From Earliella scabrosa (Eukaryota > Basidiomycota > Agaricomycetes > Polyporales > Polyporaceae): a DNA stretch of 64,000 bases. The notes beneath the pieces are model-generated. The model worked only from the letters and a program-made list of their open reading frames with translations. It was not told the DNA's origin and did no database searches. Shown here piece by piece: positions 1 through 11,147 of this stretch. The DNA is taken from contig JABYQQ010000001.1 in NCBI GenBank assembly GCA_022605405.1, positions 992,001 to 1,056,000 on the forward strand, given 5' to 3'. Every line of letters starts with the position of its first letter. Within the stretch, counting starts at the first letter, position 1. A program made the position numbers and the translations under genes.

Positions 1-185
1 CACGACGGGCATACCAGAATTTTCGCCGGTCGAAAAGTGGGCGAAAATCAGTGGCACGGGCTTACCCTTTTCGGCTGGTTGTGCTAAAAGTGGTCCAAAA
101 GTGGCAGGTCCGCCGGAAAGGTAAGCCCGTGCCACTCATTTTCAACCACTCTTCGACCGGCGAAATTTCCGGTATGCCCGTCGTG
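1..185. repeat. Foldback/MITE-like palindromic repeat with ~66-bp inverted arms
   Basis: Bases 1-66 and about 120-185 are imperfect reverse complements. The left arm begins cacgacgggcatacc and the right arm ends ggtatgcccgtcgtg, and the inner parts (gtggcacgggcttacc against ggtaagcccgtgccac) also pair. Roughly nine bases in ten match. The ~53-bp loop contains further short aaaagtgg repeats. This is the architecture of a non-autonomous foldback element or MITE. It has no credible coding capacity; the 66-codon frame through it follows from the palindrome. The left end touches the window edge, so the arm may extend further and no target-site duplication can be tested. Confidence 0.8.
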
Positions 186-1420
186 CTGGCTTGTCGAGGA
201 GCACTCATAGTTCAACTTCTTGTCATAACAATGTGTTGTGATGCTTGTTGAATTTGGTTCGCAAAATGGTATAATGTCCCAGTGGAACGAGATTATGTCC
301 TGACGCCGTGAACTCCACCCGCCCCTACCAGGCTCCTGTCCGCCGTTTTACATCTCCGCCATCCTCGCGCGGATCTCCTCCATTTTTTCAACACACGTCC
401 AGAGTCATTGCTACGTGCTGGCAAAATTGTCTGTAGGCCTCCCACTCTACGGGATCCTTCAGTAGATCGTCCGCTCTGTCCAGCCTTTTTCCAGCGCTAC
501 CCCTCTCCCACCTCCGGCGCTCCACGCTATTCTCTGTCGGACGGAGCCGGTAAGCACTCCCCGTTACCGCCAATGCCCCGGCGTCATCCCTACAACATCT
601 CTCCGACTCCCTCCGAGTCCTCCTGGATGACGCTCAACGTGCGCACCTCGTGCGCGCCTTCTCAGCGCCTCGAGGCTCGCGGGCCTTCAAGTCATGCTCG
701 TCCCAGGCTCCTCCTACTCAACCGTCACACCGTGTCGTTCTTTGTACGTGGTACGCCCTCGTCATAGCCCCATCAATACGTGTCTGCACGCCGCACATCA
801 TCATGACCCTCTACTTTGATCTCTCCCGGTCCGTTGATAACATGCCGTGCTCCTCCCCAACATTGTCTACTTATCTACATATACCATCAGGCTTCGCCAA
901 GCCTGCCACTCACCCGTATCTTACTCGTTCCAGCCTCCCGTGCCCCTGCTTGCTCAGTTTGTGCCTCCCCCTCGCACCGTACACGAAGATAACTCAGAAT
1001 GCGCGACCGAATGCGCGAGAAGAGCGACGCCTGCGCGGGCTCGCCCGGGCTACGAAGTTGGAGCTGAGCGTCGTCTTCGGTCTTCCGTCAGGTAAGTTCC
1101 CACCGCCGACCCCTGCCTCGTCCTACCCCACTGATTGCGCTCGTCTGGTCAAACGCTTGTTCTATATGCAGTTACATAACTCTTTGTATGCACATCGCGC
1201 CACTTCACATGTTCCCTAACTACTTACTATGTCCCGTACGCACATGAATCAATATTATACGCCTCTTCCCTGCTCCATCACTCACTATGCATACCAGCAC
1301 GCAGGTTCAGGTGCATCGGTCGGGCTTGTGAACGTCCTTTTGGTCGGGCACATTCCAACAAGGCAAGGCTCTACGTCTATAATCCGTAAGCTCTAGGTAT
1401 ATAAAACGTACATCCACGCC
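186..1420. other. No assignable gene; possible eroded coding fragments
   Basis: Short plus-strand stretches (roughly 580-760 and 990-1090) read like coding sequence next to plausible donors (gtaagc near 550, gtaagt near 1092). No continuous multi-exon model with a start, matching phases and a recognisable family can be built. It is best read as decayed gene or transposon sequence, plus the 3' flank of the dioxygenase gene that ends at 1421. Confidence 0.4.
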
Positions 1421-3092
1421 CTACAGACCGACGGCCTTGCTTGAGGCGCAAGGAATCCCCGCCTCCTTCCACAGCGCGTCATGCGTGAAGTGCACGAGGA
1501 AATGACGTTCCCCAGACTCCCACTTGGGAACCTCGTGCAATAGGTCGCGCCCGCGGAAGAACACTACGTCCCCCGGCTTGAGATGCAGCCGCAACTTCAG
1601 CTGGGGGAACTCAAAGACAGCGCCCTTGAAATTGCCGACGTACGTGATGCACGCCCACGCCCAGTGCGGGTCTTGCTTGTCCCAGTGTCGCTTTGACCAT
1701 CTGTTGAACATGACCTCTCGACCCTCCCACATCATGTTCCGCTCGACCCCGGCGAACGCCAGCTGGGAAGCGTACGTTTGCAGCCGATAGTCGTAGACTT
1801 TGGCGAGCAGCCCGTACTGCAACGGATCAATGCACAGCAGCGTCCGGGTGCAGTAGGAGCTGACGATCTCCAGGTCGCGCAAGAGCCTCATCGCGGCTTC
1901 GAAGCTCGCACCTGTCTTCCGAATGTCGGCCCCCACGACAGGTTTATCGTGCTTTTGGAAGATGAAGTTTAGCTATCCGCTCAGGGAGACCTTGAGCTTA
2001 AAATTTACCTTATGGCCTATCGCGTGCCAAAGCAGCGCCAGTCGAGTTTGGCCCGCCACTGGAACTTCCTCCAAATAACACTCCGGCAGGTCGTTCTTGT
2101 TGCCCTTCGAAAGCGGGGCCGCTTTCGCCCATTCCAGCAGAGCTTGGTGGAATCGCCTCTAAAGTCCCAGCAGTCAGGCTCGCTGCTAGCTCACACTAAC
2201 ACAAGTTACGCGAACTCACCAAGGTTTCACCCCGGAACGCTTCAGGGAAGTGGTAGACCAGCGGGTACCCATCTTTGCTCACTGCGCGCTCAGGCTGACA
2301 GCCTAGGAACTCCACCCATGGTCCGGCAGGATACTTGACGGACGACGGGTTCCCGGTGGCGGCCACAGTCGCCGCGGCGAGACTGAAGTTGTTGAAGATA
2401 TCTAGGTTGGTCGTCACCCGCCTGCCAACCAACCTTACAATGCGCTTTCCCTTACATGTATTGTCCGCGCGATGCGCGATGTTCGCATTCTTCACGGCGA
2501 TGCGTTCGTACCCGCGGACAAGTTCCTCCATCCGGTCCCGCTCACTTCTCTGCGCCCAGGATCCGCGGCTCAAGGGACTTGGGTCTACACTGCTGGGTGC
2601 CCTGGGCATTCACGTCGGGTGTAGTACATGTATCAAGTGACTTACCTCTGGGTCTCCCCCTCTTCCATATCCGTCAAGTCGCTCATCTCCTCCCAAGCAC
2701 AATCTTCCGCACAGTAACACTTCGCATCAGCCCGCGACAGGCCCTTCGCTCGAGCCGCCGCAGCCTTAGCTCTTTCGCAGAACTGTTGGGCCTGCACTAG
2801 AGCCTCCAGATGTTGGCGGGTGCCCACAGGCAGTTCGGGTTTGGTGACAGCAGAGTCTCGCCCTGCTCCACGCCCTTTGCACGTCAGCGAACGCTTACCC
2901 ACATGTCGCAAACGTTCAGCGTACTCACCGACGTCTGCCCCCTTCCTCGCCCATTTCCATCCCCGCGCCTGTCCACGCTGCTCACCGATTCGTCCGTGCC
3001 CTGTTGAAGCGTACCCTGTTAGTGTTCTGCCGTTCGTCCATGCAGCCATGCGACATACCGTGGAGCCTATTCAGCGACGTCGTGTTCAGCAT
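1421..3092 (-). CDS. TET/JBP-like 2-oxoglutarate/Fe(II) dioxygenase, transposon-associated
   Basis: Proposed exons (minus): 3092-3059, 3015-2929, 2874-2646, 2601-2220, 2158-2009 and 1951-1421. A ~470-residue protein results and every junction keeps phase. The C-terminal third is a double-stranded beta-helix: an HxD metal motif (RHWDKQD, about H383 and D385), a PGDVVFFRG strand, the distal His in LLHEV (about H433) and the 2-oxoglutarate-binding Arg in GERHFLVHF (about R443). These are the conserved residues of the TET/JBP family, which oxidises 5-methylpyrimidines in DNA. Basidiomycetes have large lineage-specific expansions of such genes, many linked to transposons. The N-terminal part has a charged linker and a small Cys cluster (CYCAEDC). 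The gene follows the transposase gene on the same strand, so co-expression is plausible. The start is the least certain point, because the ATG at 3092 is the first that fits. Substrate is not visible from sequence. Confidence 0.8.
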
Positions 3093-3383
3093 CCTTCGCC
3101 AGTCGGGACACAGTTGTCGGCAGGGCGAGGGCAGGAGCAGGGCGAAAGTGAGAGGCAAGTTGCGCGCGCCGTGCCGCCGCGCCTGCCCGCCTCGGCTCCG
3201 CCTGCCGCCGCGTCGGACGGACTTCCCGTTTTATCCACTTCGTTCACTTTAAACACCCTGCTCTCAACTTCAAACATATCGTGGCAATATATTACGATCC
3301 ATCTGACCTACGCGCAGTGGCGTTTGTGATACCTCCACAGCATCCTGGCCGGCCTCGCGTGCAAGGTGTCTGTGTACAACTAA

Positions 3384-6300
3384 CTACGAGTGTAACGTAG
3401 GAACAGGGGTCTCCCCGTCTGGAACGAGCACCCTATGGCTGTAACCTAGGCCCGCGAAGTCATGATAAGGTACCCAAGCCTTCTCTATCCGCGCCAAAGG
3501 TCGAGAGATTCGTCCACTGCTCACCGCGGCCCCCACATCCTCTACCGGCAGTCCCGTGTAGTACGACAGTGCGCAATACGTCAGATGTACCCTGGCCGCC
3601 ACTCCACACTTCAATTCCATTTGAGGCGACCAAGGTCGAGAGACGGCGAGCATCTCCTGAAGGTGTTGCACCAGCTCCTGTACCAGTGTGGTATCCGCTC
3701 CGTCTAAGCAAGGCCTGGCAGACAGAACTCTAGAATCCGCCGGCACCGTCGTTCGCCGCCAAATGAAGTCCCATCCGTTGTCGGCGGGGTTCACCTCTCC
3801 CGGTCGGCCAGTCCCTTCTGCTCCTTCAGACGTGTACCCGTGCGCCTGGAGACATTCGTCGATGACGCGGGCGAAGGCGGGACAGGCTTCCGGTTCACCA
3901 TTGATCACGGCGCACATGGGTTCGATTACGCCGGCGAGGTGATTCCGTAGGCGTCGTCGGCGCTCCGTAGTTCCAGCAGCGTGTTGTCGACTTGTCCCCT
4001 CTGGGAACAGATCGGCCGGCCAGCGAAATCGCGCAATCTGAGTACGCGGTCTCCCTTCAGCTCAGGCTCTTCCCTCATACTTGAGTCGCACTTACCTCCC
4101 CGTCTTCCACCCGTCGGCTATGCATCAGGCAATACTCGCCCAACGTCAGCGTGTACGTCTGCTTTAGCACGTCGCGAATGGAAGCTTCGCTGTCCTTAGC
4201 TTGCCACGGCCGCTCCGGATCTTCGTGGAGCCAGAGCAGTTCAGCGTCGCCCTTGATCTGCACTTGTCCCCGATGCTCATCGACTCCAATCACCTCGGCC
4301 GGGAAAGCGCGAAGCGGGCAACCAGACACCGGCGGTTCCGGCAAGATCATGAGTATCCACTCCCCCAAACCCAGCGTTCGATGTGCACTAACGTCCATCG
4401 CAAAACGCGGTCAGCACTACATATGCGGTCGCAGTTGAATGCAACCTCACCATTTCAGCGTTGAATTACCGCCGGGCGCCGCGCTCGTCGGGTCCTTCCC
4501 CTCCGGGGCTTCATCGTCATCCCCTACCAACGACTAGTTAGTTCGGCATTCAACGTGCAACTCTTCGCTCTCTGTTCTCACCTTGGGCCTCCACGATGGG
4601 CTGGTTCTCTTCCCCCAACGTCTCCTTGGCGCGAGGCGGGTCCCCCGCCTGAGTACAATTGGTCGCCTTCGCAGTCTCCAGTTCGCGCGCGCCCTCCTCG
4701 CTCCGCGTGGCATTGACCTGCGTATGACCCGTAAGACTCTGGCGCCCCGCTACTCTGTCTGCCGCGCGCACCTCGTTCGCTGGGGGATCTTTGGGCGTCA
4801 TCGTCTGGGTGAGTCCCACCCGCTCGGAAGACGACCTTGGACCCTACAGTCGTATAAGCTCCCACGCCCGCGCGATCGATTACCAACGCTTAGTAGCGCA
4901 CGCACTGATTGCTCAGGTTCTCCAACAGGAGCGTTTGGAAATTTCACATCGTGCCCAGCCGCATGCGCACGATCACTTTCCCAGGGACCGGTCATGGTGG
5001 CCACCAGACGGAGTGCGAGGTTTCGTCGATATTGCTGTGCATCCTCCGGAGTAAATGTGAAAGCCGGATCGTCAGGCTTTCGTCCTGATAGGACCTCCAC
5101 AATGAAACGGATCGTGTAGATTCCGCAGTGCAGGGACGTCCCCTGATGCGGAACTTGGGGCTACACCCAGAAACCGTGTCAATGTCGTTCCACACTGTCC
5201 CGGCCAGAGAGAGGCACTCACAAGAGTTTCTGGTGGTTCCTTCTTCCAGCCTAGCGTAGACAAGTCGCCATCGTGATCATATCGCCTTCGATATTCGTAG
5301 TTTAGCATCTTGTAGATGCGCTGCGTGGTACGACATTTGAGCTGACATCGTCGTGCCTGTCCAGCAAACTTACACGATACACTGCTCTCGTCCGTCGCAC
5401 GACGTCTTCGCGCAGGCTGTCGTAGATGGTGATCAGCTTCCCAGGGACGTCCACCACGACGCAGATCCAGTGGCCGCCATAAGAGGGCCAGTACTGGGGG
5501 AAAACCAGTAGATCCAGCTTGAAGATATCAATCTGACGCCATTCAGATCAGCCGGTGCGTACCCGCCTTGCCCAGTTCGCCCCTCCTTACCTTCGGGTAC
5601 CAGCCCGCCTTGAAACTGGCTGGCGGAACCAGCCCGGGCTTCGTAGCGTCGCTGACTCCCGGGGCGGACGCAATGGCTTGGGAATGTAGACTCGTGTTGA
5701 TGAGGACTTGGGAGAGATTAGGGCGAGTCCAAGACGGCGGTGGCCCAAATGCTTCATCCCATCTGCTGCACTTCAGATCTTCCACGATTGGCTCCAGAAG
5801 GGCGTCCAGCAAGAATGTACTGAGAGCTCCTCCATCTACGAGACACTTGACCGTCCATTGCTCGAAAGTATGATCCTGGCCGGCGCGACACGCAGTTTTT
5901 GGGGGCTGAGCGAGGAGGGTGTCCAGCCTTCGCTGAAGATCGTCTCGGTCCCGGACCGACGGCGTGACGATGGTACAGTAAGGAAGGGCCGGCAAAGCCG
6001 CTTCAACTTCCATCGCGCTGAAGGGATGAGTGTCTGGATTGTTGCAGTCGGAGGGGCCACTCTCTGCATCCCGTTCGGCGATGTCTGCGCTCGTTGGATT
6101 TGGAATGCTGACCTGGTCTTGTTCTCGCGCGCGATGACAGAACTAAAAGGTGTTGTCAGGTCAACCCCGATGCTACAGACCTCGTTGAACGCACCACCGC
6201 TTCAAGCTCGTCGAACTGTGCGCCCGGGTTCCATCTAGCAAACAGTTCCCGAACCTCACTGGTCATGAGACCTTGCGGGTTGGATACGTACTTCACCCAG

Positions 6301-9300
6301 ATCTCGCGCATCAGCTCTCGAATGTCCGCGGCCTCCAGTTGTCGCACAGCCGGCTGATCCAGGTCAACGTCCAGCAGAAGGGCCCATATGAAGAACAAGG
6401 ACCAGAATCCACACGACGTCCCGTCTTTCTGCAGCTCGGTATCCACTCGACGGTAAGGCACGCAGTCGCGTAGGGCGGGATCTATGTTGGCATGCTTCAT
6501 ATCCTCCATCAGCATACGCGTCGGGCAGACCGGCGTTACAGGTCGCTCACCTGCTCAGAATCGGGCTCGGGAACACCCGCTCCTTCCAGCCATCGGCCGT
6601 CGTTCAACCGGCGAAGTGCTCGGTAGATGGCATGTTCGTCGTGCAAATTCAGCGGCGTTTCGTCTCCCAGTGAATTCCAAGACGTAATGGTAGCCGGGGA
6701 GGTCGCCAGAGGATGGTCGTGGACTGTCCAATGGTCGGCTTCGTGGTGCAGGAAGATCACGCGCCGCACCACCCCAAGGTGCCGCGAGTCAATCAAGTTG
6801 GCAACTTGCCCTAGTCCCTCCGAACGCAGCTGTAGGTATGCGGTTCGGTCAATATCCGTCCTCTGCTAGGGAGCGCAATGGCGCGGCGTACCGTGGAGGT
6901 CAGGGACATGCTCTCTCTTTCAGTCTCACTCCACTTCGTCATCGCCGCGGCAAGCGTCGGGGCTGGTGTCCACCACACGAGGATTCCGGCCTTTCGCGCT
7001 AGACAAGACGCGTTGACAACTTCAATGTATAGGCGCGCCTCGTCCAATCGCAGCTGATACGATGGTCGAAGCCAGCGCTGGAAGTCCAACGAGCACTGCA
7101 GCATGGCCTCCTCTTCCGGGAGATAGTCGTCCTCACGCTGGGGGGGCTCGCCCGCTAGCGCAGCCTGTCGCATTCTCCGTCGGCCTTGGAGCGCTTCTCC
7201 TACGTTGACCGAATTCGGAAACAGACTATTGTCGGCCAACCGAGGGATTTTCTTCCGTCCGGGGGTGTTCTGGAATTTGGCCACAGGCAGTCTTTGACTG
7301 GCGCGCGCAGAGGGTGACTCCTCGTCCATCCGCCTCCTCGGCTTGGTCGGTGTACGCGTGGGCGTCCGGTAAGGATACAGAGGTTGGATGTTCTTCGGTC
7401 GACCTGGGGTACTGTAGGTCCCTGCGTAGCAACGTTTCAGCTCATTCAGTAGCAGAACGCATCTGCGGTGTGGCTCACGATCGTCTGATGGAACATCTGG
7501 GATTTGGCGACGCACGTCTAGTTCAAGAGCCTTCTCCTCCTCCCGTTGGTCGCGCTCAGCAAGCAGCTCACAGATTCGTTCCATCTGCTGAGTGTAATGC
7601 GCATCAGACCACATTCGCTTCTTGTATTGGGCTGCGGCGGCTCTCAGCGCCTTCTGATTCGCCTCGGCTCTCTTCTTGTTCTTCTCCCTCCGCGGCCGCT
7701 CAGTCTGCGTTTCGACCTCTGTGCACAGATAGATCAGGCCTCGGTCTCACGTCCACCCAGGCGCGCCATCTTACCTAGCCAACGCCGCACACTTCCATTG
7801 CAGGCGAAGAGCTCACATGCCTTGAGGTGCGCGCATGCCTTGCCGGTCTGGAGATACGCCTCGCAGGAGCAATACACGGGGTTCAGCCGCACTGCAGGGT
7901 AGGTTTGAGCGGGAGTATGCTCGAACCTAGCCGCCGTCGCTGTCAGGTTGGCGCATCATCATCAATATATGTGACACTTACGCTGGGGCTCTGACGGTGA
8001 AAGAGCCGTCGGGATTAGGGCTCACGAGGTCCCCGGACCAGAGATGGTAGGCGCGATGGTTGAGCTCCAAGATGGCGCGCGTTTCGGACTCGTCATCCGG
8101 GTTCCAAACGCGGAAGAAGGGCAGGAAGTCGTTGAGAATGATTATGGCGAGACGGTCAATCCTGTCGAGTTCCATCAGAAGGAGACGCAAGGGGCAGGCC
8201 CCGATGAGGCCGACGCGCAAGTACTCACCGCTTGTTCGCTCGATGGTCCAGGAAAATGGCATCAAAGGTACGAAAAGCGCGCTCAATCCAATTGTTGGTA
8301 TTCCACGGGCCATCCCTAGTCTGGTCCGACGGCAAGCCTATGTCTGTCCAACAAGCTGCCGGCGGCGGTGACGTATGAGGTCCAAACTCGACTAGTTCTC
8401 GACGAAAGGCACTTACGGATCCACTCTTCTGTGAACCAATTCGTTTCAAAGTATTCCCGAAGGAACACCCATTGCGCCTGTTTCCGAGCATCCGCCGACG
8501 TCTGAGTCTGGCCTTCGGGGCTCGATGTCTTCCCCTTCTTCAGTTTGTCACCTTTCTGGGTCCCCTTCTTCGCTGCGGCGCTCTTCTGGCTCTTGCTTTT
8601 CTCGGCGACGTCCGGAGGGTCCTCGGCCTGTCCTTCCGCCGCGGCGGATTCTTCGGCCTCTGGGTCCAGTTGGGCCATCACGATCTCGTGCACACGACGC
8701 AGGAACGCGTCTCGAGCCGTCGGCCACTCATCCCACGTTCGACATCGCTGAAGGACGCGAAAGAAGTACACAACTTCAAATTTTACGGTGAGCGGTATGC
8801 GCATCGGCGACCCTCGGTCCCCCTTGTCGGTATCCAGCCGAATTATGGCTTGTACAGTGTGAAACTGACAGAGTCTAATGAGTGCATCGGGGTCGGCTGT
8901 AGAACAATTGTCGGCTTAACCGTCCGGCCGCGCTGATGAACCTCAAGACGCACCGTCTCGGATCGCTCGCAGCTCCGCGTAGCACTTATCGATCATGTAA
9001 TGAGAAGGCTCGAAGGTACCTTGAACGACTTCAAGCGCGTGCTTCTTCAGCTCCACCTCTTGCTGGCTAGTCCTAGCTTCGACCGGGTTTCCTGATTTCG
9101 TCCGCGCGAGCCACCGGTCAGCCTTGGTTTCCCCATCCCCAGTCCAGTCGACACTCACCAGCAAGAATGGCTTGCGCGCGCGCTTTCAACTTACTTCGGG
9201 TCTCCGCCAGGTATTGCTTCAGAGTTTCAGTTCGCACATTGGCCGACAGCAGCACTGAGCCTGTTTGCAGGGATCAACCCCCCGTGTACAGCGGCTCTCC

Positions 9301-10995
9301 ATGAGTTCAGACTCTCGTACCTGGCACCGCGTGGCGTGTTTCGTTCACTGTGATCAAGAATGTCACAGCCGCCCTGTTCTCGTTCTTGTTCCGCCAGCTG
9401 GAGTCCAGCGCCCAGCCCCCTCGGGGCCCATGCAGGATCAGACTGTCCAGGGAGAAATCGTCCGTCAAAGCCACGGTGAACGTTGACAGGGTCGCAGGTA
9501 ACTTGAACGTATGCGGGTTGTAGCTGTCGTCCAACCAGAGTCAGCCAGAGATCTCGTGAAAGGCATTGTCGCTTACTAGTATAGTCTGGAGTCCCCGCGG
9601 TTTGCGAGCAAGTGGACGGCGATCAGGGGGTTACGATCCAGTCGTTGGCGTTGACGCCACATCTTCATCATGTTCTTGATCTGGTTAGCCTTCGGACGGC
9701 GATGAGGAGGCGTGAGATATGGGTCGACGGCGGAAACATTAGCGGGGCGCGTCGTTGAGTAGTCCTCTGTTCTATGCAGAAACACTCTCATGATCTCTAC
9801 CCCCCCGTCTTCGGCGTTAGCGGCTGGCCGTTTGGGCATTCACATTCACGGGCTCACCTTTCTGCACCATCGTCACTTTGGACCCAACCACTCGCATGCG
9901 CTCCAAACAGATCAGTCGCAGGTATCGGGAGGACTGTAAGAGAGGTATCTGGGTGGCGTCGGCGTCGGGATGAGAGCCTCGCATCCAGATATGCACCACG
10001 GACAGATTGTCCGCAGTCACTTCCAGCTAAACGGCCGTCGTCAGACCTAGCCCAAGGTGTGTATACGAACGGCTGACTCACCCTGAGGGCCACCTTTGCC
10101 GGGCAGCGTTCCCATCTCCCAGGTGCCACATCGTCCTCGTCGCGATCCAAGGCGTCCTCTTCCCCGCTATCCGAAAGTTCGCCCAAGTCCAGTTCGGTCA
10201 TCGCTTCGTCGTATTCGTCATTCGGCGGAGCGGGGGCGGCGGGGTCGTTGCTATCAGAGGTGGACGGGGGCGACGCGGGCTTCACTGGTCTCCCAGCCAT
10301 CTCATGCACTCCTCGGCAGCGATACTCCCATCGCAGGACGGGCCGGTGCATAGCCTCAGCCTGCTCCCAATCCCCCGGGAAGAGAGCAGCCCGAGGATTG
10401 CGAAGCACGATGAAAGGACGGGCTCGAGCATCCATGGGTGAATCTCCAGGATGCCCGATCCAGGTGATCTCCACGGACGCCGACCTCTTGCACTCCCTAC
10501 TGTTGTAGTCGTTGTACTGAAGCCCGTGGTCAACAGCGGCAGGCGAAAGAGTTGAAGTCGGCTCGCCATAACACGCACCTGCAAGTCGAACCATCGGTAT
10601 ACTTCGTGCGTAGGTACTGTCTCCATATGTCTCCACGGTCGCTCGCGATTCGGGGGGTCGAGGAACATGGGTAGCGTTTTGTGCTCTTGGGCAGTGCGAG
10701 GTTTGAACGCATTGAGTTCACGAGCTTGGAGTAGGGACACTTGCAGCGCGTCCACTTGAGCCAGCGGGCGAGGGGCACGCGGGTCAGGCGTCGGAGGTTT
10801 AGGTTGAGTGGGTTCCAATTGGCCGGCGTGAGGCGAGGCCACAGAGTCGTTGTAGTCTTCGACGGGACCTCGGGCATGGGCCGCCCGCCCGCGCCGCCAT
10901 TCTGTGCGCGGTCGCCCCACAGGCCGCTGGCTGGCCTTCTTACTGGACGACGCCGACGATTTCTGCTTCTTGCGGTGAGCTTGATGTGGCGCCAT
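3384..10995 (-). CDS. MULE-type transposase with AT-hook, SWIM finger and two tandem Ulp1 (C48) protease domains (~2,127 aa)
   Basis: Proposed exons (minus) begin 10995-10579, 10516-10082, 10026-9858, 9808-9577, 9523-9321, 9260-9159, 9091-8954, 8896-8417, 8337-8229, 8161-7982, 7926-7775, 7718-6892, 6829-6551, ~6503-6195, 6142-5591, 5517-5374, 5341-5222, 5160-4906, 4843-4582, 4523-4451, 4387-4096 and end 4037-3384. All 21 junctions are phase-compatible. In order: AT-hook (RPVGRPR, ~24-30); a MULE-like core with first Asp in WALDSSW (~D458), second in HYMIDKCYAELRAI (~D554), then LCQFH (~575) and NTNNWIE (~738-744); SWIM CxC...CxH (CSCEAYLQTGKACAH, ~841-855); a basic helical linker; Ulp1-A with DHW (~H1181), WNSL (Asn in place of Asp) and QKDGTSCG (~C1272); Ulp1-B with GGHW (~H1544), YDS (~D1561) and QGTSLHCG (~C1628); then an acidic linker and ~300 unrecognised residues. 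The acceptor before ~6503 is non-consensus (GAG/AAG). Two adjacent genes remain a possible alternative. Confidence 0.75.
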
Positions 10996-11147
10996 GAGGA
11001 ATGAAGGAGGAACTGGCAGACAAATGTATGGAATCAGAATCGGTCTGCGGGGCACGACAGAGGTCAACGAGGAGATTGAAAGAAGGGTCGCACCGGTGAC
11101 CTCGGCGCCGCAGGTATGTTCTGGGTATGTTCGGAGAATCTATCAGG

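Larger units (their letters stand above)
1421..10995 (-). mobile_element. Mutator-like DNA transposon carrying a transposase-Ulp1 gene and a TET/JBP-like dioxygenase gene (coding span)
   Basis: Two minus-strand genes lie head to tail 291 bp apart: a giant transposase/protease gene (3384-10995) and a dioxygenase gene (1421-3092). The first carries a MULE-type catalytic core and SWIM finger, so the pair is interpreted as the coding content of one large DNA transposon. Almost all of its exons join in phase, and both genes keep their key residues, which suggests a recently functional copy. I looked for terminal inverted repeats and a 9-bp target duplication in the few hundred bases on each side and could not find convincing ones. 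The coordinates therefore give only the coding span, and co-mobility of the two genes is an inference from orientation, spacing and family biology. Confidence 0.7.

Noticed and set aside
1421..10995. KDZ (Kyakuja-Dileera-Zisupton) transposon, the usual partner of fungal TET/JBP genes
   Set aside because: The core reads as MULE-like (LDSSW, HYMID...AI, LCQFH, TNNWIE) followed by SWIM, and the characteristic KDZ 'DxNF.L' type sequence and CxC clusters were not seen. The assignment should still be tested by profile search.
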